A stretch of 64,000 nt of DNA from Amyloporia xantha. Lineage: Eukaryota; Basidiomycota; Agaricomycetes; Polyporales; Adustoporiaceae. Below the pieces are notes generated by a model. The model was not told the DNA's origin. It worked only from the letters and a program-made list of their open reading frames with translations, and did not search any database. Positions 24,203 through 35,188 of this stretch are shown piece after piece. Position 1 is the stretch's first letter, and each line of letters begins with the position of its first letter. A program made the translations under genes and the position numbers. The DNA is taken from NCBI GenBank assembly GCA_036971615.1, contig JAYKKR010000021.1:310001-374000 (forward strand), written 5' to 3'.

Positions 24203-26096
24203 ATGGCTGCGGATACCAGTGCGTTGCAGGAGTCGCCACGCATGTTGCAGGCCGACCATGGCGTTAATAGGCCTGTGAGAGCGGCCACCTCCCCGCTTCC
24301 AGTTGAAGAGAAGGAAGCCCTGCACGGGATACGGACCAGACGTGCTCAGACGGATCCGATGACACTTCCTCAGTTTGCTCAGTACACGCAGCCTTCTGTC
24401 TCTCCCCTCGTCACTCCAGGGGATTCAATCATCAAGACGCTCACTTATGGCGATGAGCAGAATTTGAGTCAAGAAAGGCCCCCTCTCGCACTGAAGCTCC
24501 AGCGAAGAAAGTCGTCAGGTCCATGGTACCGCCCAAGGCGTACAAATTTCTGAGCGACACGGGACACAGTGTTCTGAGGTTCATCGAGACCTACTGGATT
24601 CTCTGCTCCCTCTTCTTCATTCTCTCCATAGTGGGTATCAGCTTCGCCGTAGGCTTTGCTCTGCGACTACGGACGTTTGATGCCGCTCAAGTTCTTGATG
24701 ACGAAATCGCTAACCGCTTTCCTGCGGTGAGTGACCTGCGAATACTCCGTCATTTTATCCTTTTAATTACCTTCGGCCTGACAGGTTCTCTTGGGAGCCA
24801 ATTTGATTACGATCGATCCTGACCAACAGACCATGACCCTCGATTGGTTTGTCACATACAACTGTCACTCAGACGATTGCCCCGATGTCAATATATATTT
24901 CGATCAGTGCGTTCTCATACAGCCAATGCACGATGTGCGCAGTTCCCCTGATAATTGTTATTCCAGGAACCTCTTGCGGTCGTCGTCCGCCCCAAGTTCG
25001 ATTGCAAACAATGCCAAGCCTCCACCAATTTTCTTCATCAACGGGACCGATAGTTTGAACTATAATAGCGCCTTTCTTACCAACTCTCCTGAATTTAGGA
25101 CGCAGGTCGCTATCACCAATTATTACCTCGGTGGACGTTCTGAACAGTCATACCCCTTCGACAAGTGAGAAGGAGTTTGCGATCACAATACTGTATTTGC
25201 ACTAAGGCCTCCGCAGATATTCCGCTACCTTGGTCTTCTTCGCTGAAAATATAAGTAACAACAACAGTATCCCGATCGCCATTGATATCACCGAGGGTAT
25301 AGCTGTGTAAGTAACATCGAGTTTGAATCTAAGTGATTTACTCATTTAGCCACGGATTATTAGCGGGTTTAATGCTGCCCTCGACACGAGCACGTCAGGG
25401 AATGCAACGGATGGCGTCCTAATTAAGAATCTCGAAGTTACTCGAGGACAAGTCGTAAGGATTTATGCTATCCTTATAGTCGTAGCCATCTGTGCGTTTA
25501 CATTGTTTTACGCGTGGGATACGTGCAATGACTGAGAATTCATACAGGGTTGGTCACTTTGTGTTTCATTATGACCTGCCTTGTTGTGGTGGTCTTCGGG
25601 AAAGGAGTCAAGCCAGATATCCTCGTCGTCCCAGTGGCAACATTGTTCGCTTTCACTTCTCTGCGAAGCACGATGCCAGGTGCACCATCGGGGTTCGGTA
25701 CGTCTAAACAATCTTGTTGTGGTCTAGTGACACCTCTTGACTTCAATTTTCATGTTCATGCACGGTTCGCAGGTGCAGACATAGGTATGTTCTCATAAAA
25801 TACTGGGATTGAGAGCGGTATACTGACAATCGCCATAAGACTTCGTCGGTATCCTTCCGTGTTTGGCACTTCTGACACTGAGCGTGAGCCCTTCTACTTT
25901 CGCCATGATGACTTGAGCTCACGTATGACATTTATTACAGTCGGTGCTATTGTCTGCTATCTTCCTCTTCCGACGCGACCCAGAAGAGGACAAATTACGA
26001 TGGACCAATATGATGAGGACCTTGCGTGGGGAGGTGCCATTTACAGTTGAAGAAGACAAGGCCAGACGTCATGGCGGTGGATGCCATTGTGCCTGA
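24203..26096 (+). CDS. DUF4436-type multi-pass membrane protein
   Basis: Fungal membrane protein of the DUF4436 type; function unknown. The firm part runs from M at 24523: exons to 24726, 24785-24906, 24967-25164, 25217-25306, 25364-25491, 25548-25697, 25773-25784 (12-nt microexon), 25840-25883 and 25941-26096, 367 residues. There is a signal-anchor-like first membrane segment (WILCSLFFILSIVGISFAVG), a large lumenal domain with N-glycosylation-type sites (FINGTDS, ENISNNN, NATDG), then three hydrophobic segments near the C-terminus (ILIVVAIWLVTLCF; ILVVPVATLFAF; LPCLALLTLSVLLSAIFLF) and a short basic/cysteine tail ending GGGCHCA. A likely upstream exon starts at ATG 24203 in another frame; its splice to the PAKKVVRS lead-in of the second exon is unresolved, so the N-terminus is tentative. 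Confidence 0.8.
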
Positions 26097-28152
26097 GTGT
26101 TTTGTATGAAGTCTGCGTGCTATCTGTGCACATGACACCGCACATTGTTGTTTATCATTTGCTCATTGGTCGTTATTTATGTGGGCCTTGTTCAGTAATT
26201 GTCCAAAAATTATTGCCTTCGGCGATCTGCAGTGTAGCTGCCAGACTTGCGCGCAAGGCTGTCAAGTTAAAGCGGAACCTCTTGTCTTTGTGTCGATTCC
26301 CATGATTTCTTTGCACGGTAACGGATATTAGTGATGATTGAGAACATTTTTGTAATAGTACTTTGGAATTAAAGGGAATTGGACATAGGGAAAAATCAAC
26401 ATAGGATTAGTACTACTATGTACAATTATTATATACAACGCACTCCTCAGGCTGGCGCCAGAAACTCGTACTAACCGCGAAGTATCCTAGGTACGACACA
26501 ACGGAGACATTCACATAAGTAATTTGCAGTTCTATAATACACGTTACAGGCTGCTAAAGCATATTGGAAATCCCTGTATCATGTCAATATCAGTTCACTC
26601 GATTTTTGAATTACAGTGGAATTCCAGTATCCGTCCAAGCCCGAGATCACCAACAACTCGAAGTGCATCACTCGAATTCTCCTGCATTACCTGTCATTTC
26701 TTGCAGGCAAGGAAGTTTACGATATTGATTTGCGTGAACAATGAGAAAGCTCCGCACATTCGGGCTCAGCTCCATAAGTTATTATAATCGGAGTGTGTCA
26801 TCGCCGCCTGCATCTGCAACGAGACTTTTTTTGCCATAGATATGGGTCTTCTATGTTGCATTGGATAGGAATCGTGTCACTCTGTAGCTATCTGTAGGAA
26901 TCCGTCGCAACACGGACACTCTGTAGTTCTCTGTGAGAACTTGTCACAGCACATACACTATATAGACTCTTTCATCTAATGAATCTCGTGCAACCAGATG
27001 GGACATACGTCTTGGCGATGCCGGCCAGAACGTTACGCCGGATCTTCCACCTTGAGCAGCTTCGCAGACTTTATAAGCTGGAAGAAACACTCGCGCTCGC
27101 GCTCACACCCCTCTCAGAGCTGCGAAGTTACGTGCACAGTGCCTGCGCGCACGTATGAAGACTTGCAAACTCCGAGGTAAGAATATCCCACTTGGGACTC
27201 AGTTGGTGATCCGATAGGCTAATTTTCGATCATAGATAAGTACTGAATACAAGCCATTAATATGTGATTTGTTTTCGCTCAGCAGGCTACATTATTGAAG
27301 TAGGGACCATAGACGAGTTGACTACTATCCTCGAGCTCTAATGTGGTTCCCGTATAATAAATTATTCATGAACTAGATTCCATAACATAAGCCAACTAGT
27401 CTAGAAATCAAATACAATATTTCCGTCATCTCCATGATCTGCCGAGAGCGAGTGGGATATTATGCGGCAATTGAGAGCCTGAGGCACAATAGCGCGGTGC
27501 CCACCACGCGTGAGCCACCGACGGGTCCCACATGCACGGAGGCCTACATCGACCTATATGATCTATGTGCCTACGGGACTCTGACGTTATATAGAACTCA
27601 TGTAGGATCTGCCGGCTACTGCGAACTACTGAAAAGGGGGACTTACCTACCGGGCTATCTGGCCTACACAACCTATATAGAACGACGTAGCTTCTGGCAT
27701 TTTTGCTGATGTGAGAGCGCTGTCGGTGTTGCCATATTTAGTAGGAAGGCGGGATGGCTGTCAATGGCGAAGTTCGCAAGCTTGAAATGCGTGCAAGTCG
27801 GCTTCACTCACCAAATTAATATTCCCTTAAATCTGTTGGCGCTACGGGCACCCTGTGGCTTCGCCACGGTCTACATAATGCACTACTTGTAATTCGAGTC
27901 CGCAAGTGTATGATGGAACACGTGGTCGAAGTGCGCGGGAGAGGGTGCATACAGTCCTACTATACTAGCGCCTACTTTGTCCGCGAATCCTCTTCAAATT
28001 CCTCCGTCCTCCTATACACCCTCTGTTATATATACCTTTGTGCCTTTTATACCACTTTCTTTTCAGTTTTCTTCACGGCGGATCCCAGGTCATCAGTTCT
28101 TGCCATCTTCGCCGCTTGCTTTGTCCTATTAGCTTGATCTGGACGTCTTGGA
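26097..28152. other. Gene-free block
   Basis: About 2 kb with no gene supported. It includes a short tandem repeat (26874-26952) and, near 27851-27870, a small perfect hairpin (gtggcttcgccac). Pyrimidine-rich sequence directly before 28153 probably belongs to the RhoGAP leader. Confidence 0.5.
26874..26952. repeat. Two-copy 39-40 bp direct repeat
   Basis: Adjacent imperfect copies, both containing cactctgtag, a tctgt block and a gtc..caac/cagcac end. Third, partial similarity is visible upstream. No coding or structural role is evident. Confidence 0.5.
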
Positions 28153-31100
28153 ATGCTGTCGACTACTGGGCCCGAGAAACATGATGGCAAGGACGTAGGT
28201 ACAAACTGCGGAGATCCAAGTCCATCGGTATCTGTCAAAATAGACAAGGACGTCGAAGAAAGTGTCAACAGTCATGGCCTGCCATCTGCACCGGAACTTC
28301 ACCTGAATGGGAGACCTGCCTCGAATCTCTCATCATCTGATGTCTCCCCATCTACAGTCACCGCACCGAGTACAAACGATGGCTGGGGGTCCAATTTCTG
28401 GGTTACACTTGTTGATCCGCAGGTGCTTGACAGCTTACAACTGAGCATTGGTCAACGCTCATTGATGGATATAATAGACTCAAGTGTCATTCTTCGCATG
28501 TCCTGCAACCGGAGAAGTTAGCTGGGATCCACCTATTGGGAATTTTCTGTGAGTTGCATTCGATCTGTTTCAGACATGTGTGTCCGCGGATCCTATCGCT
28601 AGCATAGATTGCCTCCCAATCCGGAGGGAGAATGGTGGGAGATGATTGATGAGGCGAGCGGAGTACCGTATTATTATCATACGAAGTCTGGTGAGACCGT
28701 CTGGGAGCGTCCGCAGGCGTTTGTGATACCCCTTGGTGTTCTTCAAGTGAGTGCCATAACCAGTTCCTGGACTGTTCATTGATGTCGGGTAGAATACTGC
28801 TCTCGGCCGTAGACTATCCATTCGACATGCATCACAGCATGACTCGGAGGGTTCAAAATCAAACACTCCAGAACGAGCTCCTTACCGACGATCTCGCTCT
28901 TACATGAACGATCATAGCTCCTCCAGACAAGATCATAGTTCGGGCCACACCCTACAGCATCGCCGCTCGCAGTCTTCAACACGAAGCTCCCCCGCCAAGT
29001 CCACTCAAGCCGGGGTCACGCCAAGTCCTAGCTCCAGCAAAAAGTCGAGCCGCCGTCCTCAGACCAGCAGTGAACATACTCAGTCTGGTTCTAACGCCAG
29101 CGGCGGTCCACTCTCGTATCCACGCGGTCATCCTCTCGCGCCTATCCCGGGTTCACCGTACATGTCCGACGCCTCATCACAGCCACCATCACCATCCACG
29201 AGAAAATCCATGACAATCAACGATCGGAATGCGAAGGGGAGAGAGCAAGAGAAAGAACGGACTAGCCCACCGGGGAGGAAAAGCCACGGAGACGACTCAA
29301 CATTGGCCCGTTCACGCTCGAAGTCCTCCACATACTTACAGTATCGATCACCGCAGCCGCAGAGTTTGACCGCTGCGCTAGAGATGATTGCACTGTCAAG
29401 TTCGCAGTCGTCTACATCTACCGGCAAGCAGACTCAGTCTTCAGAAAATGGCCATGTCGAACGCTCATCGACACCGTCTCTCTCCGATCCTCGAAGACTG
29501 CGCATTAACACAGATCCAACTCCTGTGGGACCAAATACGGCACCAGCGTCTCCCTCATGGCCGAGGGGCAAGAAGGACAAGCGCAGCATTCCTCCCTCTC
29601 CTCGGAGACCAATCCCTTCACTTCCTCTGGGCGGGAGAAGTGTATCAACGCCTGCTCCAGTATCGTTGCACGGGAAAGTGATCAGCAGTCCGATCTACAA
29701 TGCAGGTGAGTGTTGTTTTCCTGCCTCATATGTCCTCTCGCTCAATATGGCGGCCATGCTGTACTTCCGATCGATCAGAAGCCACGAAAACGCTCAACCC
29801 AACGCAGAATACTATCGCAACCCCGATCGCCGTTGATCTGTATCGCAAAACAACTCGAGAATCAAACGCCTCCCTCAATACTGGGTAAGCTCGGATTTCA
29901 CCGAAATCATGTCCACTTCATTAGAACAGGCATTCCTTACAGGAAATACCCCGTGCTACCCCATGATTTGTCTTCTGATATTCAACAATTCGCCGAGTCT
30001 CAGTTCGCCCAAGTGTATTTCTCAACACATCGTACTGGATTCTTGTTCAAAAGGAAGGTCCCAGTGACTCAGTTGATGTCATGGCAGAAGGTCTGTTCTC
30101 CGCCGGATAGATGCTTTGTTCAGGTCTCTCACTCGATCGTTTCACGCAGGCGCCTTTGAGCTCTCCCCTACTGGTATTGAACAAATCACTGCATAAAGAT
30201 GCTCTCAAAGTCTTCAAGGCTATTCAGCATATCATGGGAGACCGAGACCGAGACCGACCGTCAGGTGCACGCATAGGAGTAGATACCCACACGTCGGCTA
30301 CTTCCTCCTTTAATGCTTCGACAGCCTCTCTGGTTATTGGCCCATCTTCGGCGTTATTAGAAGAAGAGCGATGGCTTCTCAATGAAGGACTTGCACATGG
30401 AGAGCTTAGAGACGAGATTTATTGTCAGGTCATGAAGCAGCTCAACGGCAACCCGAATACGTGCGTGCATATGACGATACTAGATCCTGTCGTGACGTTT
30501 GACAAATTTTCAGGGAAAGTACATTCAAGGGTTGGCAGCTACTCTGCGTATTACTGGTTTCCTTTCCTCCGTCCAAGGATTTCGAAACGTACCTTCGGTC
30601 GTACCTCAAGCAAGCAACCTCGCAACACGAAGGCAGAATCGATGTCATGGCGAAGTACTGCATGAGACGCTTATCATACATCTCCAGGAAGGGCCCTCGA
30701 GGTAAAGCTCCGACGATCGCAGAGATTGAAACTGCCTCAGTTAGTCACATGTCCTGATTTAACTCCTATCTGCTCACTGTGTATTGTCTAGGATGCTGCG
30801 TTTCACCCGTCCATATTCGGTGAATCTCTGGATGCGGTATTCAGGCTACAAGAACGCAGTTATCCTCACATGAAAGTTCCCATCATCCTACCTTTCTTAG
30901 CCGATGGGATACTTGCATTGGGTGGAACCAAGACCGAAGGAATATTCCGCGTGCCAGGAGACGGCGATGCCGTGTCGGATCTCAAGCTTCGCATTGACAA
31001 GGGCTACTACAGCCTCGACGGTGTTGATGATCCCCACGTGCTGGCCTCGCTACTGAAACTTTGGCTAAGAGAGCTATGCGACCCACTCGTGCCAGATGAA

Positions 31101-31542
31101 CTGTACAATGACTGTATCTCAAGCTCCAAGAGTCCTGATGCCTGCGTTGAGATCGTCCACCGATTACCAACAATCAACCGGCGCGTCGTTCTATTCGTGA
31201 TTAGCTTCCTGCAGCTGTTCTTGGATGAGAAGATTCAGGGGTCACGAAGATGACATCTCCCAACCTGGCACTCGTTATGGCCCCTAACCTACTACGCTGC
31301 AATTCTGAATCAATTGCTGTAGTCTTTACCAACGCCCAGTAAGTCGCCCATACCTCATACTCCCATACATTCGCTCCTGACACTCTTCTAGATACGAGCA
31401 GACATTCGTGCACAATCTACTCGTCCATCTACAGTGCAATGTCGTAGATCCCGACTATACCCCGAACCATGGCCAGGGTGCACTACCTCCATCCGCCCCT
31501 GCGCCCCGAGGATCCCAATCCCGCCGTTATCCAAACTACTAA
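28153..31542 (+). CDS. WW-MyTH4-RhoGAP protein (frameshifted)
   Basis: Likely GTPase-activating protein for Rho-type GTPases, resembling ARHGAP39-like proteins (WW, MyTH4, RhoGAP order). Exons: 28153-28422, 28478-28548, 28608-28746, 28793-29705, 29779-29884, 29943-30090, 30150-30460, 30514-30739, 30792-31338, 31392-31542; about 960 residues if one missing base is allowed. A first WW-like segment (SWDPPIGNF) is followed by a WW domain near 116-145 (GEWWEM, YYYH, ETVWERPQ), then a long Ser/Arg-rich linker. MyTH4 lies at about 535-715 (RDEIYCQVMKQLNGNP). RhoGAP is about 745-930 with the arginine finger in TEGIFRVPG and SLLKLWLRELCDPLVP. Within the RhoGAP, the frame breaks at the G-run 31238-31241: upstream ends DEKIQ, downstream resumes VTKMTSPNLALVMAPNLL one frame over. 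Confidence 0.88.
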
Positions 31543-32498
31543 TCTAACCCATGATATAATTGCTATATAATCGCTCTCTACCTACTCACACTCATTGGAT
31601 CGCAGACATCATGCACGGTATTAATATTTCCTTTCGCATTTTCTTGTCTATTGTATCGATCATTATCAACACGTATCAATCGTTCTTCATCTCCAGAGAC
31701 ACCGTTGTACGCTCCATTTTGTTCCGTTGTTGACACATAGAATAGTCCTAATCTCACGCCTGCTAAACTGCGTTGACTGTAATGTCTATATTGCGTGCCT
31801 GAGTCTCCTTTCATCGCTCCCTATATTGTGCGAGTGGTGTGTGGATGCGGTAACGTCGACAGGAGACTGAATCAATCTCAATCACTACCTGGATATTCCA
31901 GACAACTGGGCGTAAATCTCATCGTTCCTCTTGGACAGACTGACCTTGAGATGGTAGCATCACGGAACACATCTCAGTTATTTGTGCCTTCTAGCATTCC
32001 ACAGGGCAACTAGCACAGTGAACGCGCGAAAACGTCAAGACACCTGGCTATGGCTTCATGTAACATTACCATTTGCGCGTGTCTTCAACTTGTGCTTTGG
32101 CGTCTTGTGTGCGATTTTCAAGCATTCTGTAGACGACGCGCAACACGCTGGCAGATCATAGAGGGGTCACGATGGACTGCTGACTGTTTTGGCCCACACC
32201 CACCCTCGACGAATGGCAGAAGCTTTAATAGGGAGATAGTCCTTAGCAATATGCAGCTCCGGTGCACATCCACCGTAGTGTTGGACAAACCCTTGTAAAC
32301 GTGTGTACAGCTTGCAACGTCGTTTTCAAATTTCTGGAGCTGCCACAGCCTTTGCTCAGCTACTGCAAGATTGCATGACTCGTTGTGCAGTGCTTGGTGC
32401 CCGAAAATTTAGAAGAGATCACGCTCTAGGAACAAGTGTGATATATCAGTTATAGACAAGCTAAATATATGGAAGAAGCACCGGGATGCAAGTAATGT

Positions 32499-33251
32499 GT
32501 CGGAAAAACGGGATTTGGCTTATCAGGCCTTATGAAACCATATGGGCTTGTAAGGCCTGATCAGGTTACAGTGAGCGCCAGATAAGCTACATATCAGGCC
32601 GAATAAAGACGTATCAGATGTATGTGTGCGCCACTTGCGGATTAAACAGCACCGGATGTCAGCCGGACCACTTACTAATAGAATGGTGCTCCAGCACCAC
32701 CCAAACATGATATATACGTGGAGCATGCATTGTCGTTATAGGCCCGCGTAGCCCAGTAGATGAAGGCTGACGACGTTAGTATTCTCTGAAGCTGTGTGTT
32801 CGATTCCGAGCAATATATGTCATATTAAAATATAACATTCAAGTACACACCATTCATCACGATTGGAATTTGCTACAATGTGTCTGGTAATAAGAGTATT
32901 ATACGTGGAGTGATAGTTACAAAGTACTGTATGTATACATCCATACGAACAAATACCAGTGAGAAATAGATTGTATAATATGTAATAGTGTCTATGTACG
33001 ACTGTCTGTGGCATGCGCTGCAATTACCTAGTGTACCACAAGTCGACTGCAATTTTTGCAGCTTTTAGCAGACAGAGCCTTATCAGACCCGGTAAGGCTC
33101 AAAACCCATATCAGGCCTGATAAGATAGATAAGGCCGTATATGGCCTGATCAGCGCATGTAGGTTCTTCCTTAGGGGTATAAGGGGGGTACATATCTGAC
33201 GACCTTATACGCCCAGATACAGCCATATAACCCAGATCCCATTTTTCCGAC
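32499..33251. mobile_element. Non-autonomous TIR transposon, 753 bp
   Basis: Both ends begin gtcggaaaaa on their inward-reading strand and match over about 34 bp with a few substitutions (cgggatttggcttat on the left, tgggatctgggttat on the right, reverse-complemented). The element is flanked by atgt at 32495-32498 and again at 33252-33255, which I read as a 4-bp target duplication. Both subterminal regions are rich in repeated palindromic units of the tatcaggcctgat type (left about 32520-32610, right about 33078-33150), as expected for transposase binding regions. There is no transposase gene, so it would depend on one supplied elsewhere. The superfamily is not assigned. Confidence 0.8.
32749..32812 (+). 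other. tRNA-like / Pol III box pair inside the TIR element
   Basis: tagcccagtagatg at 32749 resembles an A box, and gttcgattcc at 32798 is a close B-box match; the spacing of about 50 bases is normal for tRNA genes. An agcc/ggct stem can form a D arm. The T-stem and acceptor stem do not pair well, so this is not a functional tRNA as read. It looks like a tRNA relic or a tRNA-derived SINE head. Confidence 0.4.
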
Positions 33252-33757
33252 ATGTATCACACTCACATTGCCACGCTGATTGACCGACTCTGGCCCTCGC
33301 TTATCCCAAGCAAAGTGTGTGATGACACATTCTTGTGTCTATACTGGACTGTAATTTTCACCAGAGAAAGTACACAGTCAGAGCACTGAGACCATTATCG
33401 ACAAGACACTCTCCTTCGACTCTCGGGCTATCATGCCTTATCTGAAGATGAAATCATGTCGCGCTGATAGACCGGGAGAGAAAAGAACCAAGGGGAAAGT
33501 TTCTGTGCGTAGGAGTATATAACACCCACCTTGAGTAGGTACAAATATATGGCCGTAGGCCCAATCGTCGTAGTCAGACTTGACCCAAACATCGCCGAGG
33601 TCGCGACGCGTGTTAATGCACGTGATCGTGTAGACTCTGTAGGCGCCAATGGCCCTATTCGGTAATGTGCCGCTGGGCGACGACCTCTCATCGCTACATC
33701 GCTGAAACTCGCTGGTTCACTTGGGTCTAACCCATTCAGTGCATTCACGTCAGGATC

Positions 33758-35188
33758 ATGCTAGCTACTAACTCATTGAAGAGGGCTACGACTTCTCTAG
33801 CCAAGGCCTCCTCCCAGTGTCCGTACATTTTCCTCTTATCATACTTCAAATCCTTACCGCCAAGTCACTCTTGCTAGGGACAACCCATTACTTGCATTGT
33901 TTACCTGGTTGCTCCTCATGCACGACTTGTACAGAGACCACGAAACAATCACGCAAGCGTTCTTGCCGACCGAGTATAGTTTCAGACGAGTACGGCGTCG
34001 TTCCCCTCAGAAGCAGGCATGCTATGTGTGTTGCGCATTCGAGAACATATTCCACAAAGGCAGCTCCGTCGAAGGAGCCTGAAGAGTAAGCTTCGCTAGT
34101 ACTGTGTCCTCATAGCCTTCACCTACCGTTTTCCTAGTGATTCCATATTTTCGCCATCCTCTTCGCCATGGGATCGTATTTTTGAAGACATCGACAACTC
34201 GCCACCTCTACTTCCTTCTTCTGCTCGCTCTAGATCATTCCCGCAAACACAAGGGTCTGCACCAAAACACCGTCAGACAATGACTGCACGCGAGACCGCC
34301 GTATTTGACGAGATGTATGACATGATATTTGACTCTTTCGACCAGAAGAACGCCCATGCGCCAGGTGCCAAGGCTGTGGGTATCGGGAGGGCATCATCGC
34401 CTGAGGACGACCTGTTTGGCAAGCTGCACCGGCAGTCAAAGGGCTTCAAGCGCGTGAGCAAGGTGGATGAGGAGCTTGATAAGAAGAGGGAGGCGATGGA
34501 TTTGTGCAAGACGGACCAGCAGCTACTCGAATGGGCGGTGAGAGAGGTATTCGACGAATCAAAACGATACGAAGCCAATGCGCGGCGTGCACTTGAAAAC
34601 CTAACCTCTGCCCAAGAACCTATACAACTTCAGTCTCCGTCATATCCTCATGTTCTGGCTCTCCTCATCAGCACCTTCCGTGACAAATACGCCGATCCAC
34701 ACCTTGCCCTGTCCATTTTCGACCATGCGCGGCATCTATCTATTCCGTCTTATGTCTTGGGATGCACCACTCCTGCGTACAACGAGCTCATTGAGACGCG
34801 ATGGCGGTGCTTCCGCGATCTGCGGGGCGTCTGTGACGCCCTCGATGAAATGCGTGCCAACGGGGTCAAGATGGACAACAGGACACGCCAGTTGGGGGAG
34901 ATTATCCGGCGGGAGGTCGGCGAGCGCAACCTATGGCAGGAAGAAAGCCAGATGGGCAGTGGAGAGGTGTGGGATATGGTGTCGAGGATCGAGCAGCTGA
35001 CCGTTCGACGCCCTCCAAAGAGCTTGAAGCAGGATTCTGGAGGAGCACCGCTCAAACGAAGGGCGTGGACGTCGGATGAGGAGACTTGGAAAAGAGATGT
35101 GTTGCAGGGTGACGGCAAGGATGATGGCTGGGAGTTCGGTCGATGGGACGATCCCAAGCGCGATCGCCGCCATGTTTCGGAGGCTTAG
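33758..35188 (+). CDS. Mtf2-like mitochondrial protein
   Basis: Probable mitochondrial protein with an Mtf2-type C-terminal domain; yeast Mtf2/Nam1 acts in mitochondrial RNA processing and translation. Exons 33758-33818, 33878-34085 and 34138-35188 encode 439 residues. The N-terminus is basic and Ser/Arg-rich, with RTYSTKAAP near residue 80, typical of mitochondrial presequences. The C-terminal domain begins around TARETAVFDEMYDMIFD and is helical, with LLEWAVREVFDESKRYE, a segment PSYPHVLALLISTFRD and a second half rich in helices (TPAYNELIETRWRCFRDL, CDALDEMRANGV). The tail is charged (RRAWTSDEETW). The splice joins are in frame, although donor 1 (gtccgt) is weak. The family name is by pattern and could be a related helical-repeat mitochondrial protein. 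Confidence 0.65.

Larger units (their letters stand above)
31543..33757. other. Intergenic block holding a TIR element
   Basis: Between the RhoGAP and Mtf2-like genes. Apart from the transposon at 32499-33251 and its tRNA-like core, no gene is supported. AT-rich runs around 32815-33010 lie inside the element. Confidence 0.5.

Noticed and set aside
27851..27905. tRNA-like stretch with gtggcttcgccac hairpin and ttcgagtcc
   Set aside because: The arms do not form a cloverleaf and no A box is present.
29128..29427. 99-codon minus-strand frame
   Set aside because: Shadow of the Ser-rich linker of the RhoGAP gene.
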